This document shows, one piece after another, positions 1 through 6,101 of a stretch of 10,090 nt of DNA (position 1 is the stretch's first letter; the number at the start of each line of letters is the position of its first letter). The notes under the pieces were generated by a model. The model was not told the DNA's origin, searched no databases, and saw only the letters and a program-made list of their open reading frames with translations. The translations under genes were made by a program, and so were the position numbers. Source of the stretch: CAZGXQ01 sp964530195. Lineage in GTDB: Bacteria > Patescibacteriota > Minisyncoccia > Minisyncoccales > GBS-2. The stretch lies in assembly GCA_964530195.1 (NCBI GenBank), contig CAZGXQ010000026.1, positions 1-10,090 of the forward strand, read 5' to 3'.

Positions 1-2
1 TA

Positions 3-962
3 AGATTTGCTGTAACTTTAGGAGAGGGGTGGAAAATTGAAGAAAAGACAAGAGAAGCAATTAAAGAAAATGCAAATTTAATTGAGATGATTGCAAAGGA
101 AAGAATAAGAGATGAGCTAATAAAAATTATAATGTCAGAAAGAGCTGCTCAGGGAATTGAATTGTTAAGAGAAACAAATCTTTTAAAATATATTCTTCCT
201 GAGGTTTTAGAAGGTTATAAAGTGAGTCAAAATAAGCATCATATTTACGATTGCTACGAGCATTATTTAAGATCTTTAGATTATGCTGCCAAAAGAGGGT
301 TTAATCTTCATGTGAGATTAGCAGCCTTTTTCCACGATATTGGAAAACCAAGGACAAAAAGAGGAGAAGGACCTGATGCAACTTTTTATGGTCATGAAAT
401 TGTTGGAGCAAAAATGACAGAAAAAATTTTAAGAAGGCTTTGCTTTCCAAAAAAAGATGTAGAAAAGATTGTAAAATTAGTAAGGCATCATCTTTTTTAT
501 TACAATCCAGGTGAAGTTGGAGAAAGTTCAGTGAGAAGGTTATTAAGAAAAGTTGGAAAAGAAAACATTGAAGAATTATTACAAGTTAGAATGGCAGATA
601 GAATTGGTTCTGGGGTAAAGAAAGCAGAACCCTACAAATTGAGACATTTGAGGTACATGATTGAGAAAGTTTCTCAAGACCCAATTTCTGTTAAGATGCT
701 AAAAGTTGATGGAAACGATGTAATGGAGATTTTAAAAATTAAACCTGGACCAAAAGTAGGACAAATTTTACATATTCTTTTAGAAAAAGTGATAGAAGAC
801 CCAAAAAAGAATGAAGAAAGTTTTTTAAAAAAAGAGATCGAAAAATTGGGGAAATTGCCAGATGAAGAATTGTTAAAGTTAGCTAAAAAAGCAAAAGAAA
901 AAATTGAAGAAATTGAGCAAAAAAGAGATGAAATGACAAAGAGAAAATATTGGGTTACTTAG
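3..962 (+). CDS. cca: CCA tRNA nucleotidyltransferase / poly(A) polymerase family, 3' part (5' end outside window)
   Basis: The reading frame is open from base 3, so the gene is cut by the window edge. An ATG at 87 is internal, because the residues before it (RFAVTLGEGWKIEEKTREAI) already match this family just after the catalytic head. What remains is the neck (LIEMIAKERIRDEL), the HD domain and the C-terminal body. Counting from the ATG at 87, the HD set is visible: HH near 51-52, the HDIGKP motif at 83-88 and VRHH near 132. The C-terminal block with IKPGPKVGQIL is typical of bacterial class II CCA-adding enzymes, which add or repair the 3' CCA of tRNAs. The N-terminal GSxxDxD catalytic motif lies upstream of the window and cannot be seen. 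The TAG stop touches the first base of a tRNA-Pro that lacks an encoded CCA. Poly(A) polymerase activity cannot be excluded, but the HD domain and the context favour CCA addition. Confidence 0.9.
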   Translation, partial: RFAVTLGEGWKIEEKTREAIKENANLIEMIAKERIRDELIKIIMSERAAQGIELLRETNLLKYILPEVLEGYKVSQNKHHIYDCYEHYLRSLDYAAKRGFNLHVRLAAFFHDIGKPRTKRGEGPDATFYGHEIVGAKMTEKILRRLCFPKKDVEKIVKLVRHHLFYYNPGEVGESSVRRLLRKVGKENIEELLQVRMADRIGSGVKKAEPYKLRHLRYMIEKVSQDPISVKMLKVDGNDVMEILKIKPGPKVGQILHILLEKVIEDPKKNEESFLKKEIEKLGKLPDEELLKLAKKAKEKIEEIEQKRDEMTKRKYWVT

Positions 963-1033
963 CGGGGAGTAGTATAACGGTAGTACGCCTGCTTCGGGAG
1001 CAGGTGGTCCGAGTTCAATTCTCGGCTCCCCGA
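963..1033 (+). tRNA. tRNA-Pro (anticodon CGG)
   Basis: A full cloverleaf can be folded by hand. The acceptor stem CGGGGAG (963-969) pairs with CTCCCCG (1026-1032), with discriminator A1033. The D stem GTAT/GTAC encloses AACGGTA. The anticodon stem CCTGC/GCAGG encloses TTCGGGA, putting CGG at 995-997. The variable loop has 4 nt, and the T stem CCGAG/CTCGG encloses TTCAATT. The C1:G72 pair with A73 is the bacterial tRNA-Pro identity pattern; archaeal tRNA-Pro normally has G1:C72. CCA is not encoded. It reads CCG codons. Confidence 0.95.
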
Positions 1034-1062
1034 ATGTTGAGCTCTAAAGTCAGCATAGCAGA

Positions 1063-1133
1063 GGGCCTGTAGTTTAACGGAAAAATACCACATTCGCATT
1101 GTGGAGATGTGGGTTCAATTCCCACCAGGTCCA
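1063..1133 (+). tRNA. tRNA-Ala (anticodon CGC)
   Basis: The acceptor stem GGGCCTG (1063-1069) pairs with CAGGTCC (1126-1132), discriminator A1133. The third pair is G3:U70, the classic alanine identity element. The D stem GTTT/AAAT is weak (one G:U and three A:U pairs) around AACGGAA. The anticodon stem CCACA/TGTGG encloses TTCGCAT, with CGC at 1095-1097. The T stem GTGGG/CCCAC encloses TTCAATT. CCA is not encoded. It lies 29 nt after tRNA-Pro, has the same 71-nt plan, and is probably co-transcribed with it. Confidence 0.94.
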
Positions 1134-1217
1134 CAAAGAAAGGTTTTTAGGGATTAGGTTTTAGTTTTTAGCATGGCACCAATACACCTTTGGATTATGT
1201 AAGCTTGATTCAATTTT

Positions 1218-1226
1218 TGTAATAAT
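1218..1226 (+). promoter_or_regulatory. possible extended -10 promoter element
   Basis: TGTAATAAT at 1218-1226 matches the extended -10 pattern (TG, one base, then five of six bases of TATAAT). It lies 33 nt before the GTG start of the first gene of the plus-strand cluster, in the only sizeable non-coding gap (1134-1259). No -35 box at normal spacing is visible; TTGATT at 1205-1210 is too close. In such AT-rich DNA this could be chance. Apart from this I see no other feature in 1134-1259. Confidence 0.25.
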
Positions 1227-1259
1227 AAATTAAGAAGATAAGTAAAAACTTAAAACATT

Positions 1260-2009
1260 GTGCCAACCAAAAAATTAATAAAAGCATTTGTTAAATTTCT
1301 ATTAATAGCAATACTTTATTTGGTTTTAAAGTTTCCCTCAAAATGCTTAGCCCAGGAAAATTATATTACTCTTCCACTTATTAATCTCTCTACTCTTCCA
1401 CTTATTAATCTCTCTGAAGGAACCGTCCCGTCCTTTTTAGAAGCATCTTCTTTCCCCTCTCTCTTAGAGACGCCTTCTCTTCCTTCTACAGAAGAACTCT
1501 TCTTTTTTTCTCCCCCTTCACTAAGACTTACTTTGCCCAAACCTATATCTGTGCCATCTTTTGATTTTTTCAATACTTTATCAAGGTTTTTCGTAAATTT
1601 TATAGTGAATGCTTTTTTTCTGGTCCTTGGATATCTTTTTTTAAAAAAAGTAACTCTAATTAAATCTTGGAGATTTTTAAGGTATATTTTCTTTGTTACA
1701 CTCGGAGAAGCTTTAATTAATTTGATTTCGTTAGCTTTATTAAATTTAGGTTGCGGTTATACCATAGTTTTGTTTTTTTTCCGCTTAGATTTTTTAGTGA
1801 TTTGTGTACCCCCCATATGGTTTTATAACTACTGGCTTTCAAGGCGGTTTTTTAACTTAAGCAGAAAACAAGCTTTTTTTATCGGACTGATTATGAGTGT
1901 TTTGAATTTTATACTTTTACCATTTAAAATTATTTCCGACTTTCTTGTTCACATTCTTTGTTGGGAACTTACTGATTTAATCGAAAATATACTAAAAATT
2001 AACTTATGA
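1260..2009 (+). CDS. unrecognised multi-pass membrane protein with signal-like N-terminus
   Basis: I do not recognise the family. The GTG at 1260 is the only workable start: an in-frame TAA lies at 1251-1253 and the next Met is residue 213. The 249-residue product begins with basic residues and a hydrophobic stretch (about 6-25) ending near CLAQEN, which resembles a signal peptide or first membrane helix. Residues 32-105 are a low-complexity Ser/Pro/Leu/Thr-rich linker containing two perfect copies of TLPLINLS (37-44 and 45-52). Probable membrane helices follow at about 110-129, 141-163, 167-188 and 205-222. The coding strand is unusually pyrimidine-rich (many CTT, TCT and CCC codons), unlike the A-rich neighbours, so the gene may have another origin or evolve quickly. 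It overlaps the next gene by ATGA, which suggests translational coupling. Confidence 0.65.
   Translation: MPTKKLIKAFVKFLLIAILYLVLKFPSKCLAQENYITLPLINLSTLPLINLSEGTVPSFLEASSFPSLLETPSLPSTEELFFFSPPSLRLTLPKPISVPSFDFFNTLSRFFVNFIVNAFFLVLGYLFLKKVTLIKSWRFLRYIFFVTLGEALINLISLALLNLGCGYTIVLFFFRLDFLVICVPPIWFYNYWLSRRFFNLSRKQAFFIGLIMSVLNFILLPFKIISDFLVHILCWELTDLIENILKINL
1368..1415 (+). repeat. perfect 24-bp tandem duplication
   Basis: Bases 1368-1391 and 1392-1415 are identical 24-mers (beginning ACTCTTCCACTT and ending AATCTCTCT). The unit is eight codons, so the frame is kept and the protein carries TLPLINLS twice. With no differences between copies, the duplication is probably recent or prone to slippage. 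Confidence 0.95.
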
Positions 2010-2389
2010 AGATAAAAGTTGGAAAAACAGGAGAGGAGAGCGCAGTTAAATTTTTGAGAGAAAAAGGATATGAAATTTTAGATAGAAATTATAGATTTCA
2101 AATTCCAGGAGATTTACAAAGAGGTGAAATTGATATTGTTGCTAAAAAAGGAGATACGATTTGCTTTGTTGAGGTAAAAACTTTAAAGGATCCAAAAATT
2201 GAGATTTTGCCAGAAGAAAAGGTAAATTTTTCAAAAAAGAAAAAATTGATTTTAACAGCAGAAAGTTGGTTGATTAAAAATAAAATTCCTCTAAATTCAA
2301 AGTGGCAAATTGATATTATTTCTGTGTTAATTAAAGGTAAAGAGAAAAAAATTCTCCATTTTGAAAATGCAATTTCAGACATTTTTTAA
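2006..2389 (+). CDS. yraN: YraN family (UPF0102) endonuclease-like protein
   Basis: The 127-residue length and motif order match YraN/UPF0102, a restriction-endonuclease-fold family widespread in bacteria whose cellular role is poorly defined (often linked to DNA processing). The expected landmarks are present: KTGEESAVKFL at the N-terminus with the conserved Glu, GYEILDRNYR, the catalytic GEIDIVA (40-46, Asp43) and FVEVK (54-58, Glu56 and Lys58). These form the PD-(D/E)xK active site. There is a short extra loop (about QIPGDLQR) between RNYR and GEID, where many relatives go almost directly from one to the other. The ATG overlaps the previous stop as ATGA. The family supports a bacterial host. 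Nothing ties the protein to lipid metabolism, so its place in the cluster may only reflect genome packing. Confidence 0.9.
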   Translation: MKIKVGKTGEESAVKFLREKGYEILDRNYRFQIPGDLQRGEIDIVAKKGDTICFVEVKTLKDPKIEILPEEKVNFSKKKKLILTAESWLIKNKIPLNSKWQIDIISVLIKGKEKKILHFENAISDIF

Positions 2390-2939
2390 TCTAAAATTTA
2401 TAATTTCCTGTCTCTACTTTTTTTTGCCAGCTTATTTTACAAATATGACTCCCCCAATCTTGGCAAAAAAGAATCTTTTTAATTTTTTAGCCATCAGAGT
2501 TGATTTTGGAAAAAAATTTTTAGGAAATGATATTTTTGGTTCTCACAAGACTTGGCGAGGAGTAATTTTTGGGCTTTTAGTTGGAATTTTGTTTTCTTTT
2601 TTTCAAAAGTTCCTTTATCAATTTTCCTTTTTTCAAAAAATCAGTTTAATTGATTATTCAAAGATTAATATTTTGCTTTTTGGCTTTTTAATTTCTGGGG
2701 GAGCTCTTTTTGGAGATTTGCTATTTGCCTTTATTAAAAGAAGACTAAAACTTCAACCTGGAGCAATATTTTTTCCTTTTGATCAAATAAATTACATAAT
2801 TGGAGCTTCAATTTTTTTAACTCCAATTTTTAAAATCAAAATTGAAGTTTGGTTTTTGCTTTTAATTTTAACCCCAATTTTACATATTCTCACAACCCAT
2901 ATTGGTTTTTATCTTAACTTGACCAAAAGTAAGTGGTAA
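2367..2939 (+). CDS. CarS-like CDP-archaeol synthase / CDP-diglyceride synthase family (DUF46) membrane protein
   Basis: In archaea CarS activates unsaturated archaetidic acid with CTP, giving CDP-archaeol; bacterial relatives may act on other phosphatidic-acid-like lipids. From the ATG at 2367 the product has 190 residues. It shows a hydrophobic N-terminus with the LPAYFTNMTPP block (20-30), NDIFGSHKTWRG (54-65), GGALFGDLLFAFIKRR (111-126) and PGAIFFPFDQ (131-140). The last three are the diagnostic polar motifs of this family. Several hydrophobic helices lie between them. A TTG at 2361, two codons earlier, is an alternative start; a start at 2445 would remove the first helix and the conserved block. 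The gene overlaps yraN by 23 nt. Coding DNA is very T-rich because of Phe/Leu/Ile codons. The real substrate cannot be told from sequence. Confidence 0.82.
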   Translation: MQFQTFFNLKFIISCLYFFLPAYFTNMTPPILAKKNLFNFLAIRVDFGKKFLGNDIFGSHKTWRGVIFGLLVGILFSFFQKFLYQFSFFQKISLIDYSKINILLFGFLISGGALFGDLLFAFIKRRLKLQPGAIFFPFDQINYIIGASIFLTPIFKIKIEVWFLLLILTPILHILTTHIGFYLNLTKSKW

Positions 2940-2958
2940 CTTAAAATTAAAAGTATCA

Positions 2959-3606
2959 ATGGAAAAAATTTTTAATTTCATTTTGGAAAATAATTTTCTT
3001 TTTCGATTAATAATTTCTCTCTTAGTTTTATTTTTTGGTTGGTTTTTAGCAAAGATTTTTGCCAAAGGAATTAATAAATTTTTTGAAAAATCAAGATTGA
3101 ATCAGTTTTTAAAAAGAATTGGGGTGGAGGGCGCTTTAGACAAAATTTTCCCTGGACTTTCTACTGCAAAATTTTTTTCTCAATTGGGAAGATGGTTTTT
3201 TGTAGTAATAGTTTTGATGATTTTTGCTGAAATTTTAGGACTTTCTCAGTTTAGTCAATTTTTGCAAAACAAAATAATTGGAATTTTTTACAATATTTTT
3301 GTTGCCTATTTAATTTTTATTGCTGGTGCATTTTTAAATGAGCTTTCACAAAGAATTTTAGTTGGAACCTTTGAAAAGGAAAAAATTGTTTATTCAAGAG
3401 CTTTAGGAAAAGGAATTTCAATTGGAATTTGGATTTTGGTTTGCTTGGCGATTTTATATCAACTCCAAATTGCCTCTTCACTAATTTTAATTTTATTTGC
3501 TGGAGTGGTTCTTTTTTTCGCCCTTAGTTTAGCTATTGCTTTTGGTCTTGGTGCTAAAGATTTAGCAGTTAAATTTTTTAAAGAACTTCAAGAAAAACTC
3601 AAATAA
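2959..3606 (+). CDS. MscS-type 'conserved TM helix' membrane protein without a channel beta domain
   Basis: The 215-residue protein has about five hydrophobic helices (roughly 13-34, 76-95, 108-127, 152-168 and 171-197). The last helix and tail read AIAFGLGAKDLAVKFF (192-207), closely matching the conserved TM-helix repeat (PF05552-like) and the pore-helix end of mechanosensitive MscS channels, where an AFGLG.KD.A pattern is common. The cytoplasmic MscS beta domain that would normally follow is missing: the protein stops about ten residues later. It may be a minimal channel, a scaffold, or a partner for neighbouring membrane enzymes. It starts 19 nt after the CarS-like gene and ends one base before the FakA-FakB gene. 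No ribosome binding site is visible. Confidence 0.68.
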   Translation: MEKIFNFILENNFLFRLIISLLVLFFGWFLAKIFAKGINKFFEKSRLNQFLKRIGVEGALDKIFPGLSTAKFFSQLGRWFFVVIVLMIFAEILGLSQFSQFLQNKIIGIFYNIFVAYLIFIAGAFLNELSQRILVGTFEKEKIVYSRALGKGISIGIWILVCLAILYQLQIASSLILILFAGVVLFFALSLAIAFGLGAKDLAVKFFKELQEKLK

Positions 3607-3607
3607 T

Positions 3608-5395
3608 ATGGAAAGTATTTCTCCTTTTCAATTAAAGCAATTTTTTTTGGCTTGTTTTGAAAAAATTGAAAAGCACAAAGAAGAAATAAACAAAATTAAT
3701 GTTTTTCCAGTTCCAGATCAAGATACCGGAACAAATTTAGCAAAAACTTTAGAAGGAATAAAAAAGGCAATAGAGAATAAAGAATTTAAAAATTTAGAAG
3801 AATTTTCTCAAACAGCTTTGGAAGGAGCTCTAATTTCTGCTCAAGGAAATGCTGGCGTAATCTTTACTGGTTTTTTGGCTGGTTTTTTGCCTTGTTTAAA
3901 TCAAAATCCAATTGATGCAAAAAAATTAGCTCAAGCTTTTGAAGAAGGGAGAAAAAAAGCCTGGAAATCAATGTTGCATCCAAAAGAAGGAACAATTTTA
4001 GATGTGATTGATGCAGCAGCTGAAGTTTTTAGAGAAAAAGCAGAAAAAGAGAAAAATATCATTAATATTTTCAAAGAAGTAATTGAAAAAGCAAAAGAAG
4101 CACTTTTGGAAACTAAAGAAAAAATGGAAATTTTAAAAAAAGCTCAGGTAGTTGATGCTGGAGGGCTTGGTTTTTTGATGATTTTGGAGAGTTTTCTTGA
4201 GACTTTAGAAGGGGAAAAGAAAGAAAAAGAGAAAGAAGAGATGCCTTCAGAAAAAGTAAAAAGAATAATTCAAATTCTTTCCCATCGTTATGAAATTGTT
4301 GCTTTAATTGAAAATCCAAGAGTAAGTGAGGAAGAGGTTAAAGAAAAATTGAAAAATTTGGGAAATTCTTTAGATATTGTTCAAATTGGAAATAAAATGA
4401 AAATTCACATTCATACTGATTATCCAGAAGATGTTAAAGGTGAAATTAAAACATTTGGAAAAATTGAGGATTTAAGAGAAGAAGATATGGCAAAAGAAAT
4501 TGTTGGGGAACCATCAGTGAAAAGAGTTTCAATTGGAATTGTTACTGATGATGTAGCTTCTATTTTGCCAAAAATTTTAGAGAGATATCAAATTGAAATT
4601 GCAAAAACAAAATTTGATTGGCCAGAATTGGAAAAATTTGAAGGAGAAAATATTTATCAAAAAATTAAAAAAGCTTATGAAATCGGAATTGAAACAAGGC
4701 CTAGAACTTCCCAAGCTATGCCAAAAGATTATTTAGATGCTTTTAAAAAGCAACTCCAAAAATTTGAAAAAGTATTATGTTTAACTTTAACTTCAAAACT
4801 TTCAGGTTGTTACAATTCAGCAATTCAAGCTAAAGAGATGTTGCCAGAAAACGAAAAAAAGAGGATTTTTGTTTTTGACACTCAAACCGGAGTAGCAGGA
4901 CAAGCTCTATTTGTTTTGAGAGCAATCGAACTAATTCAAGAGCAGAGAGAGGTTGAAGAAATTATTGAAGAGCTAGAAAAACTAATTCTAAAAACTCATA
5001 CTTATTTGATATTTCATGATCCAAAAGGAATAGAGTTTATTGGAAGAATAACCAAGACTCAAGGAGATTGGATAAGAAGAATAAAGAAATTGAGGCTTCA
5101 GCCAATAATGGAGATAAAAGAAGGAAAAATAGAAAAAGGAGGAATTGTTTTTGCCAAAGATGAAGCAGAAGCTCTTTTCAAAAAATTTTTGAAAGAAAGT
5201 GAAAAAGAAAGAAAATCAAAAAAGAAAATTAGAGCAATAATCAATCATGCCGACAGCTTAGAAGGTGCAAAGAAATTAAAAGAGAAACTAAAAGAAATTG
5301 GAGTTGAAGTTTCGTTTATTTCTGAGGGGTCCCCAATTGTTTGTGCTGTTTTGGGGCCTGGAACTTTAGTTTTGGGCTGGCAAGTGATAGAATAA
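3608..5395 (+). CDS. FakA-FakB fusion: fatty acid kinase (DAK2/DhaL-type) fused to DegV acyl-binding domain
   Basis: FakA phosphorylates a fatty acid held by FakB, giving acyl-phosphate for phospholipid synthesis from exogenous fatty acids. Here both partners are in one 595-residue chain. The kinase domain (1-205) has NVFPVPDQDTGTN (31-43) with Mg/ATP-binding Asp37 and Asp39, GNAGVIF (80-86), HPKEGTILDVI (124-134) and VVDAGG (181-186). The FakA middle/C-terminal part (about 215-300) contains KIHIHTDYPED with His267 and His269. A DegV domain fills 306-595, with TDD near 313-315, TSQ (367-369), the fatty-acid-binding TSKLSGCYNSA (395-405), FDTQTGVAG (423-431), GRI (479-481) and GPG (583-585). 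Oddities are Gln in place of Gly in PDGDTG, no Cys after the Tyr at 228 where FakA usually has YCTE, and Val581 where DegV proteins usually have His before GPG. A second FakB follows two genes later. Confidence 0.88.
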   Translation: MESISPFQLKQFFLACFEKIEKHKEEINKINVFPVPDQDTGTNLAKTLEGIKKAIENKEFKNLEEFSQTALEGALISAQGNAGVIFTGFLAGFLPCLNQNPIDAKKLAQAFEEGRKKAWKSMLHPKEGTILDVIDAAAEVFREKAEKEKNIINIFKEVIEKAKEALLETKEKMEILKKAQVVDAGGLGFLMILESFLETLEGEKKEKEKEEMPSEKVKRIIQILSHRYEIVALIENPRVSEEEVKEKLKNLGNSLDIVQIGNKMKIHIHTDYPEDVKGEIKTFGKIEDLREEDMAKEIVGEPSVKRVSIGIVTDDVASILPKILERYQIEIAKTKFDWPELEKFEGENIYQKIKKAYEIGIETRPRTSQAMPKDYLDAFKKQLQKFEKVLCLTLTSKLSGCYNSAIQAKEMLPENEKKRIFVFDTQTGVAGQALFVLRAIELIQEQREVEEIIEELEKLILKTHTYLIFHDPKGIEFIGRITKTQGDWIRRIKKLRLQPIMEIKEGKIEKGGIVFAKDEAEALFKKFLKESEKERKSKKKIRAIINHADSLEGAKKLKEKLKEIGVEVSFISEGSPIVCAVLGPGTLVLGWQVIE

Positions 5396-5399
5396 AATT

Positions 5400-6095
5400 A
5401 TGCATGTAGCTTTAATTCCAGATGGAAATAGAAGATGGGCAAGAAAAAGAGGGTTATTACCTTGGCAAGGTCACATTGAAGGAGCAAAAACATTAGAGAA
5501 AATTTTAAAGAAAGCTTGGGAATTAAAAATTCCCTATTTTACTTTTTGGGGAATGTCTGCAGATAATGTCTTAAAAAGACCAAAAAAAGAAGTTGAGGTT
5601 TTATTTTCAATTTTCAAAAAACAATTTAAAAAATTGGCAAAATCAAAAGAAATTCAAAAAGAGGGGGTAAAAATTAATGTTTTTGGTCTTTGGAGAAAAC
5701 TTTTTCCAGAAAATGTAAAAGAGGCAATAAAGTTAGCAATTGAAAAAACAAAGAAAAATCAAAAATTTGTTTTGACTTTTTTGTTAGCTTACAATGGCAC
5801 AGACGAAATGTTAGAAGCAATCAAAAAAATTGTAAAAAAATCAAAAGAAAAAGAAATTGAAATTACAGAAAAATTATTACTTGAAAATTTATGGACAGGA
5901 TCTTTGCCTCCAGTAGACTTAGTGATAAGAACAGGATGTGAGGGTGATCCTCACAACTCCGCTGGTTTTATGATGTGGCACACAGCTTACTCTCAATTTT
6001 ATTTTACAAAAACTTTATTTCCAGATTTTTTGCCAGAGGAATTTGAAAGAGCAATAAAGAATTTTCAAAAAAGAGAGAGGAGATTTGGGAAATAG
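5400..6095 (+). CDS. uppS: divergent cis-prenyltransferase (undecaprenyl/polyprenyl diphosphate synthase family)
   Basis: The family condenses isopentenyl diphosphate onto an allylic primer to make the polyprenyl carrier for cell-envelope sugars. At 231 residues this copy is shorter than E. coli UppS (253) because it starts almost at the first motif. Recognisable parts are HVALIPDGNRRWA (2-14, catalytic Asp8), GHIEGAK (24-30), RPKKEV (60-65), VDLVIRTG (172-179) and the C-terminal RERRFG (225-230). The substrate loop after IRTG is unusual: CEGDPHNSAGFMMWH replaces the E. coli GEHRISNFLLWQ pattern, adding three residues and removing Arg200. The Mg ligand Glu213 (AYAELYF) becomes Gln199 (AYSQFYF). 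The YGGR motif is YNGT. It therefore belongs to a distant subfamily and may use another primer or metal geometry. It lies 4 nt after the FakA-FakB gene. Confidence 0.87.
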   Translation: MHVALIPDGNRRWARKRGLLPWQGHIEGAKTLEKILKKAWELKIPYFTFWGMSADNVLKRPKKEVEVLFSIFKKQFKKLAKSKEIQKEGVKINVFGLWRKLFPENVKEAIKLAIEKTKKNQKFVLTFLLAYNGTDEMLEAIKKIVKKSKEKEIEITEKLLLENLWTGSLPPVDLVIRTGCEGDPHNSAGFMMWHTAYSQFYFTKTLFPDFLPEEFERAIKNFQKRERRFGK

Positions 6096-6101
6096 TTTTT
6101 C

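Noticed and set aside
87..89. ATG as the start of the CCA-adding enzyme
   Set aside because: The frame is open upstream to the window edge and the residues before the ATG match the family, so the true start lies outside the window.
1142..1170. Repeated TTTTAG words (telomere-like GGTTTTAG pattern)
   Set aside because: There are only a few imperfect copies with irregular spacing, consistent with chance in T-rich sequence.
1177..1191. Small CCAA...TTGG hairpin as a terminator for the tRNA unit
   Set aside because: The stem is four base pairs with no following T run, which is too weak to support.
1361..1573. Open frame on the minus strand opposite the Ser/Pro linker of the 1260-2009 gene
   Set aside because: It is a low-complexity Lys/Glu/Ser/Gly product mirroring the pyrimidine-rich repeat region. 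The plus-strand frame is longer, has a signal-like segment and membrane helices, and couples to yraN.
2390..3600. Strongly T-rich block that might be a transferred island
   Set aside because: It coincides with two membrane-protein genes; Phe, Leu and Ile codons explain the T-richness.
5985..6015. Gln199 in UppS as a sequencing error for the Mg-binding Glu
   Set aside because: The whole surrounding loop is changed in a consistent, in-frame way (insertion, lost Arg, altered YGGR), so a single-base error does not explain it.
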